From Hoeflea algicola (lineage in GTDB: Bacteria > Pseudomonadota > Alphaproteobacteria > Rhizobiales > Rhizobiaceae): a stretch of DNA of 64,000 nucleotides. Under the pieces are notes generated by a model, which did no database searches, was not told where the DNA came from, and worked only from the letters and a program-made list of their open reading frames with translations. Positions 35,381-47,822 of this stretch are shown here, in pieces (the stretch's first letter is position 1; each line of letters starts with the position of its first letter). The position numbers and the translations under genes were made by a program. The stretch lies in NCBI RefSeq assembly GCF_026619415.1, contig NZ_JAOVZR010000001.1, forward strand, positions 1,922,001 through 1,986,000, given 5' to 3'.

Positions 35381-36324
35381 CTACCCTGCGCCGTGCCCGC
35401 TGCTGAGCTCTAACGCGCGAACCTGTCCGGCCAGCGGCTTACGGGCCAAAGCGCTGATGGCATAAAGCGAGACCGCGGCAAGGCCCAGACCGGCAAACAC
35501 GTCAATTAGATAGTGGTTGCTGTGGGTAACGGTCGCCGTCCCCATCAGCAGATTGAGCCCGAGGAACGGATATCTGAGCCAGCGAACGCTGAACGCGGAA
35601 GCCGCACACAAGAAGGCAACGGCAGCATGCACCGAGGGAAAGGTGAGTATGCCCTCGGCCGAATTGAGTGAGAGAAAAATTCCGACTGCTCACGCACCGC
35701 ATTGAACTGGGCAAGGAAAGCGTGACCGAAATAGGGGTTGATCGATTTGAGCGATGCAGGGTCGATGGCGTAGACCACATGCGTTCCCAATGCCGGAAAC
35801 CAGATCGATATCAAACTCGAGACAAAACCGACAAGCGCATAGGCCAGCACCAGCGCAAACGCGCGTGATGGCTTGCCAAACAAGATCAGCAACATCGGCA
35901 GCACAAGCAATTGCATGGCGAACGACGCGTAAGCATGCATCAACGCCCAGGACAACCACGGCACTCCGTCGACCAGACGGATGAACGCCGCTCCGTCAAA
36001 GCCCATCGCCCGATCCATGGCCGCAAGGCTGTCATCAGCCAGCGGCGCATCAAGCGAGATTGCCAGATAGGTGGAAATCAACACCAGCACCGAAAATGCA
36101 ATGCCGCCGGCCAGCGCCTCCATGATCAGCGAGGATTTGATGAAGCCGCGTTTACGGCAGACAACCGCGGTGCCAGCCAGCAAGGCCAGCGTTAGCCCGA
36201 CTCGTCCCATCGAAGCGTAATCGAGCACGATCTTGGAGGCCTGGAGCAAAATCATGACGAGCACGCTGCTGGTCACCAGCGCCCATGCCATCACGATCCG
36301 CAGGGTTTTCAGTTCTCCCGTCAC
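35381..36324 (-). pseudogene. PAP2-superfamily membrane phosphatase, frameshifted
   Basis: From a GTG at 36324 (after GGAGAAA) the frame encodes five or six membrane helices and the segment NPYFGHAFLAQFNAVREQSE. It then leaves frame at an A5 run (35675-35679; T5 on the coding strand). Adding one T restores FLSLNSAEGILTFPSVHAAV and continues into 35381-35632, which holds the catalytic THSNHYLIDVFAGLG block. Both catalytic histidines are in the second part, so the product as written is inactive. The family (AUR1-like PAP2) transfers or removes lipid phosphate groups. Mutation or under-called homopolymer cannot be separated here. Confidence 0.75.
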
Positions 36325-36628
36325 CCACCATTTCTCCGTATACAACGATTGATACCCCGAACATGCCCAATGCCCGTTAACATTCCGTTCGCCGAAGGTG
36401 AGACCAGTATTCGAGGTATCGCCCAAAAGGCACGGCTCATGGCAACATCAGCCCAACCCACTTTCTCTTGAACAATCCCGCATGGGGGGTTTCGCTTTCG
36501 GGGCGTTTTCCCTATAAGCCGCGTTTAGCCTTAGATTTTACGCGTGGCCTCTTCCGACCCGGATCTTCCAAGTGGGATTCCCGACGGGGGATTTTTTGCG
36601 CGAAGCTTGCCAGAATCGGATCCGGACC
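36325..36628. other. Divergent region between the PAP2 gene and carB
   Basis: 304 bp without a gene; it should carry the carB promoter. GC is locally lower around 36440-36540. I see no attenuator structure. Confidence 0.4.
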
Positions 36629-40120
<3,492 letters not shown>

Positions 40121-40135
40121 GGGCCGGGAAATACC

Positions 40136-40393
40136 ATGCTCAAGTCAATTCGCTACACCCGCCACGCAGAAACCGTTCTGACCGAACGTAATCTGGTAAA
40201 GGCTTGGGTGGAGTGAACAGTGAATGAACCGGAATGGCGAATTAGTGAGCCCCGCGGCGACAGCGCCGAGAGGCATTTTCGGGCAATCCCGGAACGGCAA
40301 GGCCGCGTGTTACGCGCAATCTGTGTGGAAAACGCGACCGAAATCCGTATAATCTCCGTGTTCCTGGACCGCCGGGCAAGGAGACCTGAATGA
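40136..40393 (+). pseudogene. DUF4258 protein with an in-frame TGA
   Basis: The frame starts at the ATG 40136 (MLKSIRYTRHAETVLTERNL), meets TGA at 40214-40216 (after KAWVE), and then continues in the same frame as TVNEPEWRISEPRGDSAERH, RIISVFLDRRARRPE to a stop at 40391-40393. The pattern RYTRHA...ER...V..T...P and the C-terminal VFLDRR match the DUF4258 family, where Arg is expected at the TGA (CGA to TGA would be one transition). Its stop overlaps the start of the DUF2283 gene by ATGA, the normal order of this toxin-antitoxin-like pair. Confidence 0.7.
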
Positions 40394-40584
40394 ACCCCAC
40401 CGTAAAATTCGATCCGGTTGCCGATGCTGCCTATATCCGGTTTTCCGGCGAGAATGTTCTTGAAAGCGAAGAAGTCGCCGACGGCATCGTTCTTGATTTT
40501 GATGAGAATGGCAGGATCGTCGGTATGGAAATCCTTGAAGCGCGCAAGCACTTGCCGCCCGCAATGTTGACGGAAGCCGCCTAA
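40390..40584 (+). CDS. DUF2283 protein
   Basis: 64 residues. The sequence KFDPVADAAYIRFSGENVLE, VADGIVLDFDENGRIVGMEI, LEARKHLP is the compact DUF2283 domain (YuzC-like fold). Members are usually encoded just after a DUF4258 or RelE-like partner and are suspected antitoxins. The partner is truncated by a stop here while this gene is intact, which is the viable arrangement if the partner is toxic. AAGGAG lies 8 bases upstream of the ATG. Confidence 0.85.
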   Translation: MNPTVKFDPVADAAYIRFSGENVLESEEVADGIVLDFDENGRIVGMEILEARKHLPPAMLTEAA

Positions 40585-40706
40585 GCGTTCACCGCGCTAC
40601 AAAGACCTTTCTGAAACAGAGATAAAATCGGCCCGGCAATCCGTGCTTGACCGGTTTTCATTTCGCCTATATTTAACCAATCGGATTATTAACCGATAGG
40701 CATAAT

Positions 40707-41060
40707 ATGGCACTGGACCCACTCTCCAACACGCTGTTCGCCCTCGCCGACCCGACCCGTCGGGCAATCCTTGCGCGGCTGGCCGAGGGGGAAGCAACCG
40801 TCAATGAACTGGCTGCCCCCTTCGACATCAGCCTGCCGGGCGTCTCCAAGCATCTCAAAGTGCTGGAGCGGGCCAAGCTGATCTCGCGTGGCAGAAACGC
40901 CCAGTGGCGTCCCTGCCGGTTGGAAACCGCGCCGTTGCAGGATGTAGACGACTGGCTTGCCGATTACAGGAAACTCTGGGAACACCGTCTGGACCGGCTG
41001 GATACCTACCTGACGACAATTCAGGCCAATGATGACGACAAGGTCAGAAGAGTGCCATGA
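40707..41060 (+). CDS. ArsR-family regulator
   Basis: 117 residues with the winged helix-turn-helix of ArsR/SmtB: LFALADPTRRAILARLAEGE, VNELAAPFDISLPGVSKHLK, VLERAKLISRGR. The metal-binding ELCVCDL motif is absent, so it belongs to the metal-free group found next to AHSA1/SRPBCC genes. Its stop overlaps the next start (ATGA at 41057-41060), so it probably controls that operon autogenously. Confidence 0.92.
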   Translation: MALDPLSNTLFALADPTRRAILARLAEGEATVNELAAPFDISLPGVSKHLKVLERAKLISRGRNAQWRPCRLETAPLQDVDDWLADYRKLWEHRLDRLDTYLTTIQANDDDKVRRVP

Positions 41061-41503
41061 CCGACAGCATCGAAATCCTTAACGACCGCCTGTTCCCGGT
41101 TGACCGGGCCACGCTGTTCGATGCCTTCGCAGACCCCTGCAAGCTGGAGCAATGGTGGGGCCCGGAAGGGTTCACCAACACCATATCGGCCTTCGATCTC
41201 AGGCCCGGCGGAAGCTGGCTGGTCACCATGACTGCCGACAATGGCGCCAACTTTCACAATCGCTGGACGTTCGAGGAAATTGTCGCTGGCAAGATGGTGC
41301 GGATGACGCACCATGAACCGGTGCACATCTTCACGCTCGGGATGCGCTTTTCCGATGAGGAACACGGCACGCGCCTGTTGTGGCGCATGTTGTTTGACCG
41401 CACGGAAGAAAACGAGGTGATGGAAAAATTCCTGCACGCCGCCAATGAGCAGAACTTCGACCGGCTGGCGCGGCTGCTCAAGCAGGACAAAGGAGACCAC
41501 TGA
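41057..41503 (+). CDS. SRPBCC (AHSA1-type) protein, first copy
   Basis: 148 residues. START/AHSA1 fold signature: RLFPVDRATLFDAFADPCKL, EQWWGPEGFTNTISAFDLRP, GGSWLVTM, then WTFEEIVAGKMVRMTHHEPV and a C-terminal helix. Such proteins bind hydrophobic ligands in a deep pocket. Translationally coupled to the ArsR gene upstream and one base from the next gene. Confidence 0.9.
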   Translation: MTDSIEILNDRLFPVDRATLFDAFADPCKLEQWWGPEGFTNTISAFDLRPGGSWLVTMTADNGANFHNRWTFEEIVAGKMVRMTHHEPVHIFTLGMRFSDEEHGTRLLWRMLFDRTEENEVMEKFLHAANEQNFDRLARLLKQDKGDH

Positions 41504-41504
41504 C

Positions 41505-41978
41505 ATGTCAGCAGAACTCGATTCCAGCAAGATCATCCGCGTCGAGCGCATCATCGCGGCACCCCGCGACCTGGTCTTCGAAGCATTCTCCGATGCCAAG
41601 CATCTGGATGCCTGGTGGGGGCCGGACGGTTTCACCAACGAAACCCACGAGATGGATTTTTCCGTTGGCGGCCTGTGGCGCTACACCATGCATGGCGCCG
41701 ACGGCAAGGCGTGGCCCAACTGGATCCGCTACACCGAGATTTCCGCGCCGTCGCGGATTGCCTATGACCATGGTGGTGAGTTGGGCGAGCCGGCCCATTT
41801 CGTGGGCATCATCACTTTCGAGGAATTGGCGCAAAAGACGCGCGTGGCGATTACTCTGGTGTTCGAGACGACTCAGGCGCGCGATGCCACGGTCGAATTC
41901 GGAGCGGTCGCGGGCGGCGGCCAGACCCTTGCCAAGCTCGAACGGTATGTGCTCGGACGTCAAAAACCGAGCGCTTGA
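41505..41978 (+). CDS. SRPBCC (AHSA1-type) protein, second copy
   Basis: 157 residues from the ATG at 41505, after AGGAG. Same fold and motifs as its neighbour: RIIAAPRDLVFEAFSDAKHL, DAWWGPDGFTNETHEMDFSV, GGLWRYTMHGADG. The two share the WWGP.GFTN block and probably arose by tandem duplication, but differ in the pocket-lining strands. Third gene of the ArsR operon; ligand unknown. Confidence 0.9.
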   Translation: MSAELDSSKIIRVERIIAAPRDLVFEAFSDAKHLDAWWGPDGFTNETHEMDFSVGGLWRYTMHGADGKAWPNWIRYTEISAPSRIAYDHGGELGEPAHFVGIITFEELAQKTRVAITLVFETTQARDATVEFGAVAGGGQTLAKLERYVLGRQKPSA

Positions 41979-42139
41979 GCGGGCAGATATTTCCGCACCA
42001 AAACCGGCCTCCCCTAGCGGGGACGCCGACAATTGGCGCGCGCAGCAAGACAGAGACGAGCTCCGCCTGTTGCGCACGCCAAAACGTAAGTTATCGCTTA
42101 CTTTACTGAATGATCGCGGCGTGCTGCGCCGCAAAGACC

Positions 42140-42688
42140 CTATTTGCCTGTCTTGGCGATCCAGTCGGCAAAGCTGGCGATCCATGTTTCCAGATAGTCC
42201 TTCGTGGCCTTGTCGGTGATCTGCCCGTCTGCATCAAAATGCTCGGCCTTGTAGGCGTAATAAAGTTCTGGCTGCCCCATCACCGCGGTTCCGACGGCGA
42301 CCATTGAGGTGCGAAGGTGATGCTGGGCAATGGCGGTGCCGATCACGCCGGGCGACGTACCGGTGATCGCCACTGGCTTGCCGCCCCATGAACTCTTGCC
42401 CCAGGGACGCGAGCCCCAGTCGATGGCATCCTTGAGCACGCCGGGAAATGTCCGGTTGTATTCCGGGGTGACCATCAGTACGGCATCGGCGCCATCAACC
42501 ACCGCCTTCAGGCGCGTCACCGATTCCGGCACGTTGGCCCAAAGATCTTCATTGTAATGCGGCAGGCTGGCAAGATCGGCATAGGTGAATTTCATGCGAT
42601 CGCCCGCAAGCCTTTCCAGCGCTTCGGCGAATTTGCGATTGATCGAATCGTGACGCAACGAACCAACCAGAACTGCTATTTCAGACAT
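42140..42688 (-). CDS. NADPH-dependent FMN reductase
   Basis: 182 residues, flavodoxin-like fold: beta-1 IAVLVGSLRHDSINRK (FMN phosphate loop), LPHYNEDLW, VLMVTPEYNRTFPGVLKDAI (the family signature), and KPVAITGTSPGVIGTA. It reduces FMN, or quinones and similar compounds, with NADPH. Divergent from an HxlR regulator 93 bp away, which probably responds to an electrophile and controls it. Confidence 0.93.
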   Translation of the reverse strand: MSEIAVLVGSLRHDSINRKFAEALERLAGDRMKFTYADLASLPHYNEDLWANVPESVTRLKAVVDGADAVLMVTPEYNRTFPGVLKDAIDWGSRPWGKSSWGGKPVAITGTSPGVIGTAIAQHHLRTSMVAVGTAVMGQPELYYAYKAEHFDADGQITDKATKDYLETWIASFADWIAKTGK

Positions 42689-42781
42689 TACGATTTCCTT
42701 GTATATAAAAGTGACTAACGCTACTTATGAAACCGTATCGTCCGCCGCAAGACGGCACTTTTTTGAACCTGAGGCACCTCC

Positions 42782-43165
42782 ATGAAACCATCAGAACGCC
42801 ATCCCGCCGGCCAATGCCAGGTCGCCAATGATGTGATTTCACTGGTTGGCGACAAATGGAGTGTTCTGGTGATCAGCACGCTTGGGCAGGGGCGGATGCG
42901 CTTCAGTGAACTGAAACGCGCCGTCGAAGGCATCTCGCAAAAGATGCTCACCACAACCCTTCGCGGGTTGGAACGCGACGGTTATCTCATCCGCACGGCA
43001 TTTGCGACGGTACCGCCTCGTGTGGACTACGAACTGACCGCGCTCGGCACGGAACTGCTCAAACCGGTCTCCGCACTTGGCCAGTGGGCCATCACTAATC
43101 ATGCCCGCGTGATCGAGGCCCGACGCGCCTATGATGGCCGCACGTCATCAAATCAGCCTCAATAG
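42782..43165 (+). CDS. HxlR-family regulator
   Basis: 127 residues. Winged-helix HxlR features: DVISLVGDKWSVLVISTLGQ, GRMRFSELKRAVEGISQKML, TTTLRGLERDGYLIRTAF, PPRVDYELTALGTELL. Cys12 (GQCQVAND) is placed like the redox-sensing Cys of YodB/HypR-type members. It probably controls the divergent FMN reductase. It overlaps the end of the convergent next gene by seven bases. Confidence 0.92.
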   Translation: MKPSERHPAGQCQVANDVISLVGDKWSVLVISTLGQGRMRFSELKRAVEGISQKMLTTTLRGLERDGYLIRTAFATVPPRVDYELTALGTELLKPVSALGQWAITNHARVIEARRAYDGRTSSNQPQ

Positions 43166-43512
43166 CCTACCGCCGAGATCGAGGTGCACTCGGTGACGAT
43201 CACGCCGTTCATGGTGTCGGCGGTCGTGTGAACACGAATCTCGATGTAGCGGCTGGCATCACCGATGGTGTAGTCGATGGTCTGCTTGCAGTCATCCAGT
43301 CCACCGTCGGATTCCAGAATCACCTGCTGGGCTGCGCCCGATCCCGATATCAGATCGATGATCAGCGTCGCCGGGTCCTCGACTTCCTGTACCCCCAACC
43401 GCACCGATTGAATCTCGTTGCCAAAGAATCGGTATTCCTCGAATTTCTGCATAGCGAAAGCCGGGGCAGCCGAAACAAGTCCGGCAAACAGGGTGGAATA
43501 CAAACGGATCAT
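43159..43512 (-). CDS. Small exported protein of unknown function
   Basis: 117 residues from the ATG at 43512 (GGAG nine bases upstream). A signal peptide (MIRLYSTLFAGLVSAAPAFA) is followed by a beta-rich domain with two Cys (LDDCKQTIDY, IVTECTSIS) that could pair in the periplasm. I do not recognise a family. The start of this gene lies about 200 bp left of the IS21 end. Confidence 0.7.
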   Translation of the reverse strand: MIRLYSTLFAGLVSAAPAFAMQKFEEYRFFGNEIQSVRLGVQEVEDPATLIIDLISGSGAAQQVILESDGGLDDCKQTIDYTIGDASRYIEIRVHTTADTMNGVIVTECTSISAVGY

Positions 43513-43823
43513 CTTGCTTACTCCTAAATGGCGGGCAGGAACGAAGGCGGCGCCCGATGATATCCCCAACCGAAGGACCATCATCGGTCGGAAATAGCAT
43601 TATCCCGGGCCGGCATTGTCTACCGCGCAGAGATGATTGCGTCACCACGCAACAAATTATTACCATGAGGCGGGACAGCACAGGATTCGCGTCATTTCTC
43701 CCGGTTTCTCGTGGCATGCGCATTCCGGAGTATCCGGCCGGCCATTCCGATAACATCCGGCCACCTAAACCGGGGTATCCGGCCACCCTTATATAGCGGC
43801 TGCGAGGCCTGATGATTTGGTTA

Positions 43824-44582
43824 TCAGGATTGGATGCTTTCGTCACCTGTTCCGAGTTTGGTTTTCCTCATGCTCTGGCCGTCGAGTTCGACGCGATAGG
43901 CGTTGTGTACGAGGCGATCGAGAATGGCATCGGCGAAGGTGGGTTCCCCGATCACGTCATGCCAGGTGTCGATGGGCAATTGGCTTGTGATCAAGGTTGA
44001 TCCAACCTCGTATCTGTCCTCGACTATTTCCATAAGGTCACGACGCTGACTGGCATTGAGGCGATCCGGTCCCCAGTCGTCCAGGATTAGCAGTTGAGTT
44101 TTGGTAAGGGCCTTGAACAGACGCGGAAAGCGTCCGTCACCATGGGCCAGTTCCAATTCATCAAAGAGACGTGGCATGCGCTTGTACAGCACAGTGATAC
44201 CGTCTCGGCAGGCGGCTTGCGCCAGAGCGCAGGCCAACCATGTTTTGCCAACGCCGCAGGGGCCAGTGATCATCAGGTTGCGCTTGTCCTTGATCCAGCG
44301 CCCGGTCAGCATCTGCTGGAACATGGCTTTGTCGAGGCCGCGCCGCGACTTGTAATCCACGTCCTCCGGCGAGGCACCGACGTGGCGCAGTTTTGCTGTA
44401 CGCATGCGGCTTTCAAATCGCCTCGTCTCACGACTGGCGGTCTCTCGATCAATGAGCAGCCCAAGCCATTCAGCGTGGCTAAGCCCGGCTGTGCCGTCCT
44501 GTTTTTGCATCTCGGCAAAGGCTTCTGCCATGCCGTCGAGCCTGAGTGTTTTGAGCTGATCCAGCGTTGGGTGATCAAGCAT
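43824..44582 (-). CDS. istB: IS21 helper ATPase IstB
   Basis: 252 residues, full length. AAA+ ATPase: Walker A GPCGVGKTWLA, Walker B LLILDDWGPDRL, sensor region STLITSQLPIDTW, and the N-terminal LDQLKTLRLDGMAEAFAEMQ domain. IstB loads onto target DNA and stimulates IstA. Starts 12 bp after the istA stop, in the usual order. Confidence 0.96.
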   Translation of the reverse strand: MLDHPTLDQLKTLRLDGMAEAFAEMQKQDGTAGLSHAEWLGLLIDRETASRETRRFESRMRTAKLRHVGASPEDVDYKSRRGLDKAMFQQMLTGRWIKDKRNLMITGPCGVGKTWLACALAQAACRDGITVLYKRMPRLFDELELAHGDGRFPRLFKALTKTQLLILDDWGPDRLNASQRRDLMEIVEDRYEVGSTLITSQLPIDTWHDVIGEPTFADAILDRLVHNAYRVELDGQSMRKTKLGTGDESIQS

Positions 44583-44594
44583 TCTCTATCCTCT

Positions 44595-46124
44595 TCAATG
44601 GAAGTAATCCGCACCACGGATATTGGGGTGAGTGATCGCAGGGCCGTCCGTGGTGGGTTCGCGGCGCTGACGGTCCAAACCATTCTTCAGAATGGAATGC
44701 AGGGATGTGTAGGAGTGGGCGTTGATCTCAAGCGCACGCAAACAGGCGGCATCCAGGCGCTCCCGCCCGAAGGTCTTGGCCAGCCGTAAAACACCGAGGC
44801 ACGTTCTGTATCCTTGTTCGGGATGTTTGCGCTGGCGCATGATCACATCGACAAAGACCTCAACATTTGGGCCGATGCGCACAGCTTGCCCGCGGATACG
44901 CTGTGGCGTCCAATCCTCGCGGAAGCGATGATGGGCGGGCATGTGATCGCGGATCGTGGAGTGCTGGCGATTGCCCGAGGTTCTGGCGTGAGAGGCAACG
45001 CGTTGCCCATTAAAGTATACCTCTACGGTGCGTGCGGTGATCCTTGCCCATAGTTTTTGCTTCAGCAACTGATGCGGCACCGAGTAATAATGGCGGCCAA
45101 TATCGACATGGTAATCGAGGCCCGCGCGGCACTGCTTCCATTCGGCATAAACATAGGCCTCCATAGACAAGGGCTTCAGAGCGGGCCGATCCAGGCGTTC
45201 AAACAGATCGCGGCGGCTTGCACCAAGATGGCGACTGACTTTGCCGTTGAGCTGATCCAGCAATGGCCGGATGGCAGCGTTCACCTCATCAAGGCCAAAA
45301 AAGTGCTGGTTGCGCAGCCGCGCCAAAATCCAGCGCTCGGCCAGCAAAACAGCGCCTTCCACCTTTGCCTTGTCTTTCGGCTTTCCAGGCCGCGCCGGAA
45401 CGATGGCGGTATCGTAATGTGCCGCCATATCACCATAGGTGCGATTGATCTCAGGATCATAAAAACAGGCCTTGGTGACGCCTGCCTTGAGATTGTCTGG
45501 AACCAGCTGCGCAGGCACGCCACCGAAGAACTCAAAGGCACGCACATGGCTGGATACCCAGTCCGGCAGGCCCTGTGTCCAGCTGGCTTCGACATAGGTG
45601 TAATTGGACGCTCCCAGCGTCGCGACAAAGATTTGTGCGGTGCGCACCTCTCCCGTTTTGGGGCAGACAACATCAACTGTCGGGCCCGCGTAATCGACAA
45701 ACAGCCGCTCGCCTGCAGGATGACGCTGACGCATCACCGGAGACAGCTTGCCTTCCCAGCGGGTGTAGAGCTCACAGTATCGGCTATAGCCGTATCCATC
45801 GTGATGAACCCCGCGATACTCCTCCCACAGCAGCGACAGCGTCACGCCCTTGCGCCGCAACTCGGCATGCACATGCGCCCAGACAGGCTGAGGAACCGCG
45901 CGACGGACATCGCCGGGGCAAACGGGAAACAGGCGGTTCTCAAGGTCGGCGTCCGACAGATCAGCAGACAGAGGCCAGCTCAAACCTTCCAGATCAGCGC
46001 GCCGAAAATATTCCGAAATCGTCGCACGGGCCACGCACAGGCTTTGCGCCACCTGGCGGCCTGAAAATCCATCCGCCCGAAGCCGCAGGGCTTCCCTTAT
46101 CTTCCGCATAGGCAATCTCTTCAT
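44595..46124 (-). CDS. istA: IS21 transposase IstA
   Basis: 509 residues. An N-terminal helix-turn-helix (MRKIREALRLRADGFSGRQV) precedes the DDE core with Asp in RLFVDYAGPTVDV, Asp in LVPDNLKAGV and Glu in DKAKVEGAVLLAER, then a C-terminal Mu-transposase-like beta-barrel (YSVPHQLLKQKLWARITART). It excises and integrates the element together with IstB. No disruption is seen. Confidence 0.96.
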   Translation of the reverse strand: MKRLPMRKIREALRLRADGFSGRQVAQSLCVARATISEYFRRADLEGLSWPLSADLSDADLENRLFPVCPGDVRRAVPQPVWAHVHAELRRKGVTLSLLWEEYRGVHHDGYGYSRYCELYTRWEGKLSPVMRQRHPAGERLFVDYAGPTVDVVCPKTGEVRTAQIFVATLGASNYTYVEASWTQGLPDWVSSHVRAFEFFGGVPAQLVPDNLKAGVTKACFYDPEINRTYGDMAAHYDTAIVPARPGKPKDKAKVEGAVLLAERWILARLRNQHFFGLDEVNAAIRPLLDQLNGKVSRHLGASRRDLFERLDRPALKPLSMEAYVYAEWKQCRAGLDYHVDIGRHYYSVPHQLLKQKLWARITARTVEVYFNGQRVASHARTSGNRQHSTIRDHMPAHHRFREDWTPQRIRGQAVRIGPNVEVFVDVIMRQRKHPEQGYRTCLGVLRLAKTFGRERLDAACLRALEINAHSYTSLHSILKNGLDRQRREPTTDGPAITHPNIRGADYFH

Positions 46125-46439
46125 AAAGGGCTCTCTCCATCCAAAGGAACGGAACAGTAGCCCTGTTACAGATCGCCTCGCAGCAGCCTAAACTGGGTTG
46201 AAATGGGGGTGGCCGGATGCCCCGGAATCCCCGGCCGGATCAAATCGGAATGGGTGGCCGGATGCTATCGGAATCAGTGGCCGGATCGTCCCGGAATACG
46301 CATGGCATATACAATTCAATTTTAACGCATACACACATCAATCCAGAACGATTTTCGAGATTTGGCTCGCATATTTTGCCGGTTTATACGAAAACTTCTG
46401 AATATTGCCATTTGTCGAATGCCCGTTATAATTGTATAA

Positions 46440-47441
46440 ATGGCTCACACGACTGATGATTATTTACTCGCGACTATCAGAACAGCTCTTCTGCTGGTCC
46501 TGATCCCTTGCAGCCAGGTTTTCGCGAGCGGATTGACGACGCATTATTTCGGCGCAAGCCCGGTCTGTATCGCAGCCGCAAAACCTGTGCTTCTGGTGAC
46601 TGATATCACAGTCAAAGGTGAAATAGATGACAGTATCAGCATGTATGCCTACCGGCAGATGGAACTGCTCGGGTGCGTGAAGATCATCGGCGTGGTGTCG
46701 ATCTTCGGAAACGGCAAGTCGAGCACAGCGGAAATCCACCGCAACCTTCAGCAAAGGCTGCCGGCACTCGGATGCGCCGAATGGCTCCGCCTGCGCGGCC
46801 CTGATGAACGCTATACGACAGTGCTGAACAAACGCGCGCAGACAGCCGCTGATGCCCAACGGTTACGCGCCATCGCCGCCCTGATCAGGAGTACGGGAGA
46901 ACCGGTGATCATCGCCGAACTTGGCCCGGTCACGGTATCGGCAAGACTGCTCGCCGGAGGCTATGTGGAACAGTCTGAGATCGCACGGATCTTGAGTGTC
47001 GGGGAGCGAATGTACAATGAGAACTTCACCACCGGACGCGCCCTGGGCCATGTTTTTGCATTTCGCGACATGAACGTTGCCGAGGATGTCTGGGCGCAGG
47101 ACTATCTCGTTCACCATGTCCCATCGAAGCTGTGGATGGTGACTTACCGAACCGGCATCAAGAACAGGGAAGTGACGGAACGCGCTGTTGCCGACGCCAT
47201 ACCGGTGCTGGCCGAACACGCCCGGGCACGCGCCAGAACGCTGCGGATGATCGGCTTTAACAATATCCCCACCTGGGACACCTGGACGAGCAGCTATTTC
47301 CTCAATGGTGGGGAACGGAAACTTGGCTGTCACCACGTTCGCGCAAAATTGATCCACACCGCCCGGGGCCGCGACCCGATGCGGCTGGTGCTTGGGCGCG
47401 GCGGCGCCATGATCACCGCCTGCACGGCGGCTACCAATTAA
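46440..47441 (+). CDS. Secreted nucleoside-hydrolase-like protein
   Basis: 333 residues. A hydrophobic N-terminus (TALLLVLIPCSQVFASG) predicts export. The next segment PVLLVTDITVKGEIDDSISM resembles the calcium-binding D-x-D...DD motif of inosine-uridine nucleoside hydrolases (Asp55, Asp63, Asp64), and VKIIGVVSIFGNGKSSTAE resembles the following strand and loop. A later EPVIIAELGPVTVSARLLA also fits that fold (L-GPLTN in true hydrolases). The canonical DTDPG is not conserved, so activity may differ. It lies just right of the IS21 element, and the 130 bp upstream are AT-rich, unlike the neighbours. Confidence 0.6.
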   Translation: MAHTTDDYLLATIRTALLLVLIPCSQVFASGLTTHYFGASPVCIAAAKPVLLVTDITVKGEIDDSISMYAYRQMELLGCVKIIGVVSIFGNGKSSTAEIHRNLQQRLPALGCAEWLRLRGPDERYTTVLNKRAQTAADAQRLRAIAALIRSTGEPVIIAELGPVTVSARLLAGGYVEQSEIARILSVGERMYNENFTTGRALGHVFAFRDMNVAEDVWAQDYLVHHVPSKLWMVTYRTGIKNREVTERAVADAIPVLAEHARARARTLRMIGFNNIPTWDTWTSSYFLNGGERKLGCHHVRAKLIHTARGRDPMRLVLGRGGAMITACTAATN

Positions 47442-47822
47442 GATAGACCGATGCATCTGGCTGGCAGGCGCGGGCATGCATGGAGAAGCTCTTTGCCGCG
47501 TTGACAGTTGCTTGGGCTGAACGATGAATTCCCGACCTGAACAGGCCAACACTCCCAAGGCCAAAGCGCGCACCTTGAACCGTCCAGTAACCCGAGCTTG
47601 ATCAATGCCGAGCATGGCTGAGCACACGAAACCCGCTTATCCCGATGTTTTTGATGGGCAAAACACGTCGGATTTTTAAGGTGAATTTCCCGTTCAAATT
47701 TGGTAAGCGTAAGTTTGAATTTTGTGAAACGGCTCCGAAGAACCCCTTCGGTGGCCGTTTAGTTTTTGTGTCTTGCCGCTGCCCATCGCAGCGTCGGGGC
47801 CACATGGACAAGGAAGAGACCG
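47442..47822. other. greA upstream region
   Basis: 381 bp without a convincing gene. AT-rich stretches at 47640-47720 interrupt the GC-rich surroundings; the greA promoter is likely there. The ribosome-binding site AAGGAAGAG is at 47810-47818. Confidence 0.45.

Larger units (their letters stand above)
43717..46302 (-). mobile_element. IS21-family insertion sequence
   Basis: The ends begin TGCGCATTCCGG (left) and TGCGTATTCCGGG (right, read inward), and TGGCA is duplicated on both sides (43712-43716 and 46303-46307). Each end carries repeats of the pattern ATTCCGnnnnnATCCGGCC: three on the left (43720-43790) and four on the right (about 46200-46297), as expected for IstA binding. It encodes intact istA and istB. 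It lies in the gap before the gene at 46440 and may supply or block its promoter. Confidence 0.92.
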
